DNA from: a virus
Length of the DNA: 40,913 nt
Strand: one strand, 5' to 3'
IMG/VR virus record: IMGVR_UViG_3300042387_000156
Span: 1-40,913 of that record
Position numbers and translations under genes: made by a program. Below, piece by piece: positions 23,363 through 32,265 of this stretch; within the stretch, counting starts at the first letter, position 1; every line of letters starts with the position of its first letter. Under the pieces are notes generated by a model. It made no database searches and was not told the origin of the DNA. It saw only the letters and a list, made by a program, of their open reading frames with translations.

Positions 23363-25312
23363 ATGACAACTCGCCTGTACTCATCCATCTCGCAGGAGAC
23401 TACACTTACATCATCATTGGCTGGTAGCACATCTGCTACTACAATGGTAGTCAACTCTGCATCCGCCTTAATGTCTTCTATTGCACCTACAGGTACTCAG
23501 ACATTTACAGTTGTTATCGATCCAGATACGGCTCTTGAAGAAATTGTAGATGTTGTCTATCCTAGTGCTGCTGCTAGCAATACGCTAACAATTGTTCGTG
23601 CCATTGATTCATCTCAGGCTATTGCTCACTCAGCAGGTGCCAAAGTACGCCACATGGGTATTGGTCGTGACTTCCGTGAAGCCAATGAACACATTAAAAA
23701 TGAAACAACTGCACACGGATTAACTATTGCTAACGTCCTTGAGACGACAGATACAAATATGATTACTACAGCGATGCTGCAATCTAACTCTGTAACTACT
23801 GCAAAAATTACAGACTTAAATGTAACCACAGCGAAGATTGCGGACAGTGCTATCACATCTGCAAAGATTGCTGACCTTGGTATAGCAACTGGAGATATTG
23901 CAGACTCCGCTATTACTAGTGGAAAGATTGCAACTGGTGCCGTAGGTACAGCCAAGATTGATGACCTATCTATCACAGAAGCAAAGATTGTATCTAATGC
24001 AGTAACAACTGCCAAGATTGCAGATTCCGCAATTACTAGCGCAAAGATAGTAGATGGAACAATTGTTGCAGGAGATATTGCTGATGGAGCAATCACCTCA
24101 GCAAAGATTCTTGATGGAACTATTGCTACTGGTGATATTGCTGACAGTGCTATTACTTCGGCTAAAATTGCTGATGGTACTATTGTTGCTAGTGACCTAG
24201 CAGACGGAGCAGTTACTTCTGCCAAAATCCTAGATGGCACTATTGTCAATGCTGACATTAACGCAACCGCTGCTATTGCTAAAACTAAGTTAGACCTTGG
24301 TGGAACTATTACATCTGCTGACTTGGTGGATGGAACCATTGTTGCTTCAGATATTGCTGACGGAACTATTACTGCAGCCAAGTTAGTATCTGACCCATAT
24401 GCTCGTGCTAACCATACTGGTACACAGACAGCCTCAACTATCTCAGATTTTAACACAGCAGTCCGTACTAATCGTCTAGACCAAATGGCTGCACCAACTG
24501 GTTCAGTATCTGTTAATAGCCAAAAGGTAACATCTCTTGCTACACCTACTGACAATGCCGATGCAGCAACTAAAGCATATGTAGACACCAAAGTAGCAGA
24601 CCTTGTTAACTCTGCACCTGGAACACTAGATACCCTTGGTGAAATTGCTAATGCAATTCAATCAGGTGGAACAGTCTATGAATCTTTCGTATTAAAAGCA
24701 GGTAGCACTATGACAGGCGCTCTTACTTTATCTGGAGCACCTTCTTCTAACTTACACGCTGCTACAAAGGCGTATGTAGATACAGTTGCTGGTTCTGCTA
24801 CCGCTGCTGCAGCCTCTGCTACTGCTGCTGCTAACGCACTTGATTCTTTTGATGATAGATACCTAGGTGCTAAGTCAACTGCTCCATCTGTAGATAATGA
24901 TGGTAACGCACTATTAACTGGTGCTCTTTACTGGAACACTACAAGCAATCTTATGTTTGTATGGTCTGGCTCCGTTTGGGGTTCTATCTCATCTGCTGCA
25001 GAAATCTATCGCTATAGATATACAGCATCTGGTGGAGAAACATCTGTATCTGGTGCTGACGCTAATGGAGCAACACTATCCTACTTAGTAGGCAAAGAAC
25101 AGGTATACCTAAATGGTGTGCTACTAGCCCGTACCTCAGATTACACGGCAAGCAACGGAACAAGCATTACATCTTTAGGTGCTTTAACCGCTGGAGATAT
25201 TCTTGAAATTATTACATTTACTTCTTTTGAAGTAGCAAACGCAGTAACGCAAGTTAACTTTGACTTAGGTCAAGAAGCACAAAACATAATGTCCATAATG
25301 GGCGCACTCTAA
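23363..25312 (+). CDS. Tail fibre with IAD-type repeats
   Basis: This encodes 649 residues. Residues ~135-345 contain many copies of a roughly 14-residue motif such as DGAITSAKILDGTI or DSAITSAKIADGTI, which would build a trimeric beta-rich shaft. The N-terminus (~1-110) is probably the particle-binding part. Later segments DNADAATKAYVDTKV and SSNLHAATKAYVDTVAG are classical fibre hinge motifs; an AAASATAAANAL collagen-like/coil element follows, then a C-terminal head domain (LYWNTTSNLMFVWSG, VYLNGVLLARTSDY). It mediates host attachment. The repeats are protein-coding; a long antisense frame (23626-24591) is an artefact of them. Confidence 0.9.
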   Translation: MTTRLYSSISQETTLTSSLAGSTSATTMVVNSASALMSSIAPTGTQTFTVVIDPDTALEEIVDVVYPSAAASNTLTIVRAIDSSQAIAHSAGAKVRHMGIGRDFREANEHIKNETTAHGLTIANVLETTDTNMITTAMLQSNSVTTAKITDLNVTTAKIADSAITSAKIADLGIATGDIADSAITSGKIATGAVGTAKIDDLSITEAKIVSNAVTTAKIADSAITSAKIVDGTIVAGDIADGAITSAKILDGTIATGDIADSAITSAKIADGTIVASDLADGAVTSAKILDGTIVNADINATAAIAKTKLDLGGTITSADLVDGTIVASDIADGTITAAKLVSDPYARANHTGTQTASTISDFNTAVRTNRLDQMAAPTGSVSVNSQKVTSLATPTDNADAATKAYVDTKVADLVNSAPGTLDTLGEIANAIQSGGTVYESFVLKAGSTMTGALTLSGAPSSNLHAATKAYVDTVAGSATAAAASATAAANALDSFDDRYLGAKSTAPSVDNDGNALLTGALYWNTTSNLMFVWSGSVWGSISSAAEIYRYRYTASGGETSVSGADANGATLSYLVGKEQVYLNGVLLARTSDYTASNGTSITSLGALTAGDILEIITFTSFEVANAVTQVNFDLGQEAQNIMSIMGAL

Positions 25313-25327
25313 GAAAGGTAGTAACTA

Positions 25328-25630
25328 ATGGCTACAGTAAGTAAGGCTCTATTTCGTGGAGCAGCAGCAACATCAAGTACAACTCTATATACAGTACCGT
25401 CATCTACAACTGCGGTAGTAACTAATATAGTAGTAACTAACACAGCATCTAGCGGTGCAACATTTGATATATTATTAGATGATGTCGCATTAGCAAATGA
25501 TGTATCTGTGGCTGCTAACTCAATCACAGCAATTGACTTGAAGCAAGTCCTTGCTCAAAATAAAACTATTAAAGGTTTAGCATCTGCTACAACAGTAACA
25601 TTTCACATCAGCGGAGTGGAGATAGCGTAA
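25328..25630 (+). CDS. Small beta-rich virion protein
   Basis: This encodes 100 residues, nearly all predicted strand: LYTVPSSTTAVVTNIVVTNT and ATFDILLDDVALAND, ending VTFHISGVEIA. It has the look of a small beta-sandwich found among tail genes of many phages, as a fibre accessory or decoration protein. AAGGTAGTAACT precedes the ATG. The stop overlaps the next gene's ATG. Confidence 0.8.
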   Translation: MATVSKALFRGAAATSSTTLYTVPSSTTAVVTNIVVTNTASSGATFDILLDDVALANDVSVAANSITAIDLKQVLAQNKTIKGLASATTVTFHISGVEIA

Positions 25631-27111
25631 TGGGATTACAACAAATACCTTCTAAAGGTGGCATACCTTCTGGCGATACCGCTGGTCGTCCAGGCAGTCC
25701 TGTTATTGGTGATACATATTACAATGGAGAACTTGAACTTCTTGAAATTTACAACGGAAATGATTGGGTAGCATCTTCTGCACCACCCGCTACTCCATCA
25801 ATTACAAGCGTAACTGATGTTGGTACAGGATTGGCTTATACTACTGGTGGTACTTTTACTGTAGTAGTTGCCCCTGGTAGTGGTGGTTCTACTCCATTAC
25901 AATATACTGCTTCAACAACAACGGGTGGGTTTACTGCAACAACTTCAAGTGCAACACTAAGTTTAACTGGATTAACTTCTAACACTAATTTTGCCGTAGT
26001 TGCAAATGCGGCTAATAACTTTGGTGTAACGGTTAATAGTACTCCATCTGCTTCAGTACTTGCTACAACAAAACCGCAAGCACCTACTATTGGAACGGCT
26101 ACTGCTTCAACTTCAGCAAATGAAATAACAGTAAGTTGGACACTTGGAAATACTGGTGGTAAAGCACTTAGTGCAATAACTATTACTCCATATTTAAATG
26201 GAACAACTGCTGAAACTTCTCGTACAGCAGCAACAACAAGTTCTACTTCATATACATTTACATCAGGACAATTAACTGCTGATTCTGCTTATACATTTAA
26301 AGTTAAAACAACTAACGCTAATGGCGATAGTCCTGAAAGTTCTGCATCAAATTCTGAAACAATGCCAAATTTAACTCAAATAAATTATTTAGTAATTGCA
26401 GGTGGCGGTGGCGGCGGTGGTGATTTTGGTGGCGCTGGCGGTGCAGGAGGTTATAGAACTTCTGCTGGAACTTCTGGTGGAAATTTGTCTGCTTTAGACC
26501 CGATACTTGTTTTACTTAATACAAACTATACTGTAACTGTTGGTGGTGGTGGCTCTGGTACTGGAAGTACAAGTCAAAGAGGTGCCTCTGGTGGTGATTC
26601 TGTATTTTCTACAATTACATCAACAGGCGGTGGCGGTGGCGGTTCAAGAAACATTGGTTCTGGTAGTGGTGGTACTGGTGGCTCTGGAGGCGGCGCTGGA
26701 TATAATGGAGGTAATACAGGTGCTGGAGGTGCTCGTACAGGAAGCCCAATACAAGGGCACGATGGTGGCACTTCTACTCCTTATTACGGCGGTGGTGGTG
26801 GTGCTGGAGGTCCTGGTGACAATGCTCCAACCGCAGGAATTGGTTTAGCAAGTACTATTACTGGCTCTTCCGTTACAAGAGGTAAAGGTGGTGATGGTAA
26901 TGCTCCAACCGCAAACACTGGTGGTGGCGGCACCTTCTCAGGTAGCAGTGGTACTGGAGGAACAGGCGCTGCTGGTGTTGTAATTCTTCGTTATCCTTCA
27001 ACAAGAACAATAACAGTTGGCGCAGGACTTACTGCCGATGCAACTGGAACCGATGGTTCATTTTCATATAAAGTATTCACTGGTGGCAGTGGGAATGTGA
27101 GTTGGGCATAA
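25630..27111 (+). CDS. FN3 plus glycine-rich tail adhesin
   Basis: This encodes 493 residues. An N-terminal motif GRPGSPVIGDTYYNGELELL (about 20-39) precedes two fibronectin-III-like domains (about 55-145 and 147-245). Residues ~250-460 are a glycine-rich domain with GGGGGGGDFGGAGGAGGYR, opening LVIAGGG and closing GVVILRYP. Gly-rich domains of this kind form polyglycine-II sandwiches in T-even-type adhesins (gp38) and vary at their tips to choose receptors. FN3 domains bind carbohydrate surfaces loosely. It is the best candidate for the receptor-binding tip. TAATG overlap with the next gene. Confidence 0.85.
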   Translation: MGLQQIPSKGGIPSGDTAGRPGSPVIGDTYYNGELELLEIYNGNDWVASSAPPATPSITSVTDVGTGLAYTTGGTFTVVVAPGSGGSTPLQYTASTTTGGFTATTSSATLSLTGLTSNTNFAVVANAANNFGVTVNSTPSASVLATTKPQAPTIGTATASTSANEITVSWTLGNTGGKALSAITITPYLNGTTAETSRTAATTSSTSYTFTSGQLTADSAYTFKVKTTNANGDSPESSASNSETMPNLTQINYLVIAGGGGGGGDFGGAGGAGGYRTSAGTSGGNLSALDPILVLLNTNYTVTVGGGGSGTGSTSQRGASGGDSVFSTITSTGGGGGGSRNIGSGSGGTGGSGGGAGYNGGNTGAGGARTGSPIQGHDGGTSTPYYGGGGGAGGPGDNAPTAGIGLASTITGSSVTRGKGGDGNAPTANTGGGGTFSGSSGTGGTGAAGVVILRYPSTRTITVGAGLTADATGTDGSFSYKVFTGGSGNVSWA

Positions 27112-27503
27112 TGGCACACTACGCACTTATTGATTCAAACAACATAGTAGTTCAGGTAATTACTGGCGTTGATGAAAATATAATTCAAACCGATTTAGAT
27201 GGCACAGAAGTTGGTGGTACATCAGAGGCTTGGGAACAATTCTATGCTTCCCGCCCTTGGTTTGCTGGATTAACTTGTAAGCGTACATCTTTAAATGGAA
27301 ATATTCGTGCAAACTATGCATTTATTGGTGGAAAATATGACCCAGAGTTTGATGTATTTATTGAACCTCAACCATTCCCTTCTTGGAAATTAAATTACAC
27401 AACCTTTAAATGGGAAGCACCAGTTGCTAAACCAGAAAATATTGAAGGTTATTTATGGAAATGGTCTGAGTACAACAAAGAATGGATTCAGGTGGCAATC
27501 TAA
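27111..27503 (+). CDS. Tail accessory protein (MAHYA-type)
   Basis: This encodes 130 residues from the ATG at 27111, which overlaps the preceding TAA. The start MAHYALIDSNNIVVQVITGV and the segments RANYAFIGGKYD and FDVFIEPQPFPSWKLN match a small family common in cyanophages and other aquatic phages, found beside tail fibres. It probably caps or assists fibre assembly. It ends in a TAATG overlap with the next fibre gene. Confidence 0.8.
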   Translation: MAHYALIDSNNIVVQVITGVDENIIQTDLDGTEVGGTSEAWEQFYASRPWFAGLTCKRTSLNGNIRANYAFIGGKYDPEFDVFIEPQPFPSWKLNYTTFKWEAPVAKPENIEGYLWKWSEYNKEWIQVAI

Positions 27504-28261
27504 TGACTAAAGCCCGTGACTTAGCAAATGCAGCAAATGCATTAGATGATGTATCAGCCACAGAACTTGGTTACCTAGATGGCGTAACTTCTGCTATTCA
27601 AACACAGTTAGATGCAAAGACTGCAAAGTCTACCCTAACTACTACAGGTGATATTTACTATGCCTCTGGTGCTAATACCCCTGCTAGATTAGGTATTGGT
27701 TCAACTGACCAGGTTCTAAAAGTAACTGATGGAGTGCCTGCTTGGGCTACCCCCGTTAGTGGTTCATTGACTTTATTATCAACCACTAGTTTATCTGGTT
27801 CAAGCGTTACAGTATCTTCAATTAGCCAAGCATATAAAAACCTGGTTATTTATGTAAAAGATATGACCTTTGCATCTGGTGAAGCAGCACTTAGATTACG
27901 CTTAAATGGAGATACAAGTTCTAATTACGTTGACGGATTTGTTACTGCAAATGCACGTCTTCTTCCAACTATGTCTACAACTGGTTCTCAAAATGATTTT
28001 ATGAGAGTTACTGGTTTGCAACCTAGATATAATTCAGCCAATTTTTTTGCTGAGATAGAAATTCCTGATTACACCAATACCGCAACAGCCAAAATAGTAA
28101 AAATGAACAATAAGTTTAATGACCAAGATGATAGTTCTCAATGTTCATCTACGGGTTCAGGCGCTTGGAGTAAAGCACCAGAAGCAATTGACAGCATCAC
28201 AATTTACCTATCAGCCAGCACTTTTAGTAGTGGCTCAATAGAGATATACGGAATAAAATAA
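27503..28261 (+). CDS. Tail fibre/appendage protein
   Basis: This encodes 252 residues from the ATG at 27503 in a TAATG overlap. The N-terminus (ANALDDVSATELGYLDGVTS, then IQTQLDAK) is a classical fibre hinge motif; a GSTDQVLKVTDGVPAW segment follows, also typical of fibres. The C-terminal ~150 residues are a beta-rich domain with an LRLNGDTSSNY loop, like jelly-roll fibre heads. It may be a second receptor-binding fibre. Confidence 0.82.
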   Translation: MTKARDLANAANALDDVSATELGYLDGVTSAIQTQLDAKTAKSTLTTTGDIYYASGANTPARLGIGSTDQVLKVTDGVPAWATPVSGSLTLLSTTSLSGSSVTVSSISQAYKNLVIYVKDMTFASGEAALRLRLNGDTSSNYVDGFVTANARLLPTMSTTGSQNDFMRVTGLQPRYNSANFFAEIEIPDYTNTATAKIVKMNNKFNDQDDSSQCSSTGSGAWSKAPEAIDSITIYLSASTFSSGSIEIYGIK

Positions 28262-28314
28262 TAAGCATTACAGAAGAACAAGCAAGACTTTTACTTTCTT
28301 AATTAAGGAGCATC

Positions 28315-30531
28315 GTGACTGGTCGTCATATTACCGAAGCGTTACCTGTCAATATAGGTAACCCTGGTACATCTGGATTCTGGACTAATAACGCAGAAGA
28401 CTATGATGTTGCTATAGGTGGAATTCCATTCATCTTAGCACCAACAGATATAAATCCGTACCAAAGAGAGACTGCTCCTTATCGTAAAGATCAGTTTGAT
28501 AACTCTAAAGAACCAGGTGAGCAATCACTTACTGGTTGGTGGATTCGTTCTCAATCATCATTTCATGGTGGTTCTGGTATTAAGTTCTATGATCCTACCT
28601 CAGGTGAATCTACTGGATATCGCTTTGCCGATTCTCAAGGTATAAATGTATGGACTAAGGGACAAGCATCTCTACTTAAAGAGGCTACCTCAGTACATCA
28701 AACTACTGGTCCAGTTGTAGGTACAGATCATCAACATACAAATCAACATATCCGTACCATTCAATGGGGCGGTGCAAATGGTGTATTACTGCACGATGAG
28801 TACGATGTAGACAAAATACTTCCTTCTATAACTGTATCTATTACTAACAAGGCTTTAACTTCCAACGTAGCAACCCTTACTACTTCCGCAATACACGGGC
28901 TTACAGTTGGTATGACTATTACAATTACGGGTGTAGATGCTACATTCAATGGTGAGTATCGCATTACAACCGTGCCTACAACAACTACTTTTACCTACGC
29001 TAAGACCGCATCTAACGTAGCCTCTACTGCCGTATCTCCAGTAGGTACTGGCATAACCGATGAGGTTATTCACTTTATTGATTACAACTCTGGTTCAGCC
29101 GAAAAAGTATATGCTATCTGTGATGATGGAGTAAATGTTTATTGGATAACTAACCAAGTACATGGTGGGGCAAACAAACTACATATGTACAAGAAGCCAT
29201 TGACTGGAGATTCTTCCAGCACAGCAGATGAAACACTTATGTTCCGTGCAGATGCAGTTGTTGTTGTATATGCCAAAATGGATTTTATTAAAGATCGTAT
29301 TATTCTATGTGTAAACAATAAAGTTTATGAGTTAGCAACTAACTCTACATCACTACCTACTCCAGTATACACTAACCCAAATACTAATTATCACTATACC
29401 TCTGTGGCTGCTTCTGGTCCTGCTATCTACACTGCTGGACATTCAAGTATCTATTCAACTATTCAAAAGTATACATTGACTACTGGTGGCGCTATGCCTA
29501 CATTAAGTCAAGCATCTGTTGCTGCAGAATTTCCTCCAGGCGAGATAGTTGAAAAAATATTCTACTACCTTGGATACATGATGATTGGCACTAACAAGGG
29601 TGTGCGTGCCGCTATCATTGATCCACAAGATGGATCTATAGGATATGGTCCGTTAATTGTAGAGACGCCTCAACCAGTATATGACTTTACTGCTCGTGAC
29701 CGTTTCGTATGGTGTACTACAGGTGTTGGGCCATTAGATGCAGGTCTTACTCGTATTGATCTAAGCACTACAATTGAAGGTGAATCACTTAGATTTGCTT
29801 ACGCCAATGACTTACAATTTCCTCAGACAACAGAACATTATACGACTGGCGTAGCCTTTATTGGAGCAACTGATCGTCTAGCATTCTGCACTACTTACGA
29901 AGTTACTGACGGAGCAATATACCTAGAGTCTGCTACTGCTTTAGTATCTAGTGGTTATCTAACTACTGGTGCTATTCGCTATGGAACACTAGAGCCTAAG
30001 AATTACAAGTTCCTACGTGGTCGTGGTGACTTTTCTTTCGGTGCTATGGATTTAGCAACAGTAGATTCTGCCAATAATACCTACTCAGTAATTACTTACA
30101 ACTCATCTGTTGGTTCACCTGAGGCTGCCACACTAAGCCCAGAAGGCCCACAAGAATATATATCATATAAATTTACGCTCTCACGTAGCGCAAGCAATAG
30201 CAGTCAAGGTCCGATATTCAAGGGCTTTCAAGCAAAATCTCTTCCAGCAACTAAACGCCAACGGTTGATTCAGTTCCCTGTTTGGTGCTTTGACGTGGAA
30301 ACCGATAGATACAATGTGCTGGCTGGCTATGAAGGCCGTGCATGGGAGCGTATCCAACTTCTAGAAGAATTAGAAGCCAATGGAGATATTGTAAACGTAC
30401 AAGATTTTACAACTGGAGAAAGAGTACAGGCTATTATTGAACGTGTATCTTTTGCACGCAAGACTCCTCCTAGTACTCGTTACGACGGGTTCGGTGGTCT
30501 ATTAACTATGACAGTTAGAACGGTCTTATAA
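28315..30531 (+). CDS. Large tail/nozzle-like structural protein
   Basis: This encodes 738 residues from a GTG start with AAGGAG 4-5 nt upstream. The N-terminal part (TSGFWTNNAEDYDVAIGGIP) and the many strand-turn segments through 150-600 (ATSVHQTTG, KVYAICDDGVNVYWIT, DRIILCVNNKVYEL, DRFVWCTTG) have the rhythm of a beta-propeller, with an inserted Ig-like domain near 165-245 (ITNKALTSNVATLTT). The C-terminus has a RRxxxLxxLEELEANGDIVN-like finishing domain. It could be the nozzle or hub of the tail. No tape-measure-like coiled coil is present. Role assigned by position and fold impression. Confidence 0.62.
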   Translation: MTGRHITEALPVNIGNPGTSGFWTNNAEDYDVAIGGIPFILAPTDINPYQRETAPYRKDQFDNSKEPGEQSLTGWWIRSQSSFHGGSGIKFYDPTSGESTGYRFADSQGINVWTKGQASLLKEATSVHQTTGPVVGTDHQHTNQHIRTIQWGGANGVLLHDEYDVDKILPSITVSITNKALTSNVATLTTSAIHGLTVGMTITITGVDATFNGEYRITTVPTTTTFTYAKTASNVASTAVSPVGTGITDEVIHFIDYNSGSAEKVYAICDDGVNVYWITNQVHGGANKLHMYKKPLTGDSSSTADETLMFRADAVVVVYAKMDFIKDRIILCVNNKVYELATNSTSLPTPVYTNPNTNYHYTSVAASGPAIYTAGHSSIYSTIQKYTLTTGGAMPTLSQASVAAEFPPGEIVEKIFYYLGYMMIGTNKGVRAAIIDPQDGSIGYGPLIVETPQPVYDFTARDRFVWCTTGVGPLDAGLTRIDLSTTIEGESLRFAYANDLQFPQTTEHYTTGVAFIGATDRLAFCTTYEVTDGAIYLESATALVSSGYLTTGAIRYGTLEPKNYKFLRGRGDFSFGAMDLATVDSANNTYSVITYNSSVGSPEAATLSPEGPQEYISYKFTLSRSASNSSQGPIFKGFQAKSLPATKRQRLIQFPVWCFDVETDRYNVLAGYEGRAWERIQLLEELEANGDIVNVQDFTTGERVQAIIERVSFARKTPPSTRYDGFGGLLTMTVRTVL

Positions 30532-30728
30532 TGAGTAGCACGGAATGGGCTGGCTTAGCAGTAGCAGTCGCAACCATTATAGCAAGTTTTGCTGGTTCAA
30601 TTAGATGGTTAGTTAAACATTATTTAGAAGAATTAAAACCTAACGGGGGCGGGTCCGTGAAAGATCAAGTTAATCGATTGGAAACCCGTGTCGACCAAAT
30701 TTACCTACTTCTTTGCGAGAAGAAATAG
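30531..30728 (+). CDS. Single-span membrane protein, holin-like
   Basis: This encodes 65 residues. A hydrophobic span lies at ~7-27 (GLAVAVATIIASFAGSIRWL), then a Gly-rich hinge (NGGGS) and a coiled-coil-like tail (VKDQVNRLETRVDQIYLLL). This topology fits a small holin or a membrane-anchored spanin-like partner. It opens the lysis/membrane module and overlaps the tail gene at TAATG. The 3' end overlaps the next gene by 41 bases. Confidence 0.68.
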   Translation: MSSTEWAGLAVAVATIIASFAGSIRWLVKHYLEELKPNGGGSVKDQVNRLETRVDQIYLLLCEKK

Positions 30729-31791
30729 TTTAGTAGCAGTATTCTTTTTAATCTTTGGAACATCATTATTTGCCATGCCTACTGCTCAAGCAGCATATGC
30801 AAATACAACAATTACTTGTGGTAATGAAACTAATGAAAGATCATTCCAAGTAAGTTGGGATAACTCTAACCAATTTTTTGCTGACAAAGGATACATACCT
30901 CGATTATATTGTGAAGGCGGATATGCTGGTAGTTATAGGATTTATATTAGTGACACTCTTAACGATACTACTCTTGGTTATTACCAAGGATTAGTCCCTG
31001 TCGTTTCGGAACCCACTCCTGTTGCCCCGTCTGATACATCGACTGCGACGAGTGAGACTCAAACTGTAACGGCTGACACGAGCACGTCGACTTCTGATAC
31101 GTCGACCTCGAGTTCTGATACCACGACAACAACCAGCCAACAGGAAACCCCAACAGTAACCCCACAGCCAACTGATTCATCTACTGTCCCTTCCGATACA
31201 TCAACTGTTGAAACCGTAACTGTAGCACCTGTAGATGGTAGCACAGCAACATCAGAACCTATTCCTGTACCTATTCCTCAGCCTGCTCCTGTAATAGAGC
31301 CAACTCCAGAACCTCAACCTGTAACTGAACCCGAAGTTGAGCCAGTTCCTGAGCCAATTGATGAGCCTGAAATTCCAGTAGAGGAAGAACTTCCTTTACC
31401 AGTTGAAGAAGACGTTGATCCTGTTGTTGAGACACCTGAACCTCCTGTAGTTGAAGAGGAAGAAATTGTACCAGAAGTTATACAGATCGATCAAGTTGAC
31501 TTAGAAACCTTAGATCCTGAAACACCAGTTCAACTAGAAAATGGTGTAGTACTTGAGGCTGGCGTAGTAATAGCCCTTCAATTATTAGAAAACCCAGCAG
31601 AATTATTATCTGAAATATTTACAAATCCAGCAGAGGTTCTTACTGCTCTCTCAAACATAGGCGCTGATATGTCGCAAGAAGTAAGAGAAGAGTCTGAAAA
31701 AGTAATCATCTCTGCAGTCATCGCTGGAAACATAGCAACTCAAGCAGCAGCATCCGCTGGTGCAGTAGCCGCAATTAGGAGGAAACCATGA
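30688..31791 (+). CDS. Secreted Ser/Thr/Pro/Glu-rich surface protein
   Basis: This encodes 367 residues from a GTG at 30688. A signal peptide is plain: basic FARRN, hydrophobic LVAVFFLIFGTSLF, cleavage after AQA near 35. A folded ~65-residue domain with paired Cys (TCGNE, YCEGG) follows. Residues ~110-190 are Ser/Thr/Asp repeats (TSTSDTS-like), then ~190-265 Pro/Glu repeats (PEPQPVTEPEVEPVPEP). Near the C-terminus is a helical region and a hydrophobic stretch (IAGNIATQAAASAGAVAAI) before RRKP, which may anchor it. Codons in 31035-31130 favour ACG/TCG and hence differ from neighbours. It probably coats or spans the host envelope during infection; the role is unknown. Confidence 0.68.
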   Translation: MSTKFTYFFARRNSLVAVFFLIFGTSLFAMPTAQAAYANTTITCGNETNERSFQVSWDNSNQFFADKGYIPRLYCEGGYAGSYRIYISDTLNDTTLGYYQGLVPVVSEPTPVAPSDTSTATSETQTVTADTSTSTSDTSTSSSDTTTTTSQQETPTVTPQPTDSSTVPSDTSTVETVTVAPVDGSTATSEPIPVPIPQPAPVIEPTPEPQPVTEPEVEPVPEPIDEPEIPVEEELPLPVEEDVDPVVETPEPPVVEEEEIVPEVIQIDQVDLETLDPETPVQLENGVVLEAGVVIALQLLENPAELLSEIFTNPAEVLTALSNIGADMSQEVREESEKVIISAVIAGNIATQAAASAGAVAAIRRKP

Positions 31792-31955
31792 AAGCCTGGT
31801 TCTCAGATATCTTTAATCAACTATGGACGTTCTTAGGAATGTTCATCGCTTGGGTAGTCCTAGAAGGATCAGCCAAGACTGTGGTTGGTTATGCAATCGT
31901 AATGTCCGCAGTTATATGGGGAATTACTTACAACTTACGAAACCCAAAGGAATAA
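31788..31955 (+). CDS. 55-residue double-span membrane protein
   Basis: This begins MKAWFSDIFNQLWTFLGMFI and has two hydrophobic spans (LWTFLGMFIAWVVLE and TVVGYAIVMSAVIWGI), with a short basic tail. AGGAGG lies 7-8 nt upstream of ATG 31788, which overlaps the previous stop (ATGA). A small two-span protein inside a lysis cassette is a good holin candidate, but the other membrane genes around it compete for that role. Confidence 0.72.
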   Translation: MKAWFSDIFNQLWTFLGMFIAWVVLEGSAKTVVGYAIVMSAVIWGITYNLRNPKE

Positions 31956-31956
31956 T

Positions 31957-32265
31957 ATGTCATCACTTAAAAATGTTTTAATGCGTATCGTTGCTGTATT
32001 CGCAGCATCAGGTCTGTCTGTAATTGGTGCTGGCGCTATTGCTGGCGTTGATACAATCACAGCAGTAACTGTGGCCGGTCTTACAGCAGTAGCAGCAGTA
32101 GTAGAGAAGTTAGCCCGTGCATTTATGGATGATGGCAAACTGTCTCTAGATGAAATCAATGCTGCATTCTCATCTGTAGATAAAGGCGCTAAGACAGTTG
32201 CCGATACAGAGGTAGAAACTCGTCAGGCTGCTGACAAAGCAAAGATTGACCCTAACTATAACTAA
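31957..32265 (+). CDS. Holin-like membrane protein
   Basis: This encodes 102 residues. Two hydrophobic Ala/Gly/Val-rich spans (VLMRIVAVFAASGLSVIGAG and ITAVTVAGLTAVAAVVEKL) are followed by a charged tail. It directly precedes the endolysin, with the stop overlapping at TAATG. Similar two-span proteins are called holins in actinophages. It would form membrane holes at lysis to release the endolysin. Confidence 0.72.
   Translation: MSSLKNVLMRIVAVFAASGLSVIGAGAIAGVDTITAVTVAGLTAVAAVVEKLARAFMDDGKLSLDEINAAFSSVDKGAKTVADTEVETRQAADKAKIDPNYN

Noticed and set aside
23780-24400. CRISPR-like regularly spaced repeats
   Set aside because: The spacing follows a ~14-residue protein repeat in an intact frame, with no constant repeat/variable spacer pattern and no cas genes.
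23626-24591. Long antisense frame of 321 codons across the fibre repeats
   Set aside because: It mirrors the repeated sense codons, has no ribosome site and a biased Ala/Ile/Ser/Val content; the sense strand is a clear tail fibre.
26540-26848. Plus-strand frame in another phase within the glycine-rich adhesin, and its antisense partner
   Set aside because: Val/Leu or Pro runs are simply GGN codons read out of frame; no start signals.
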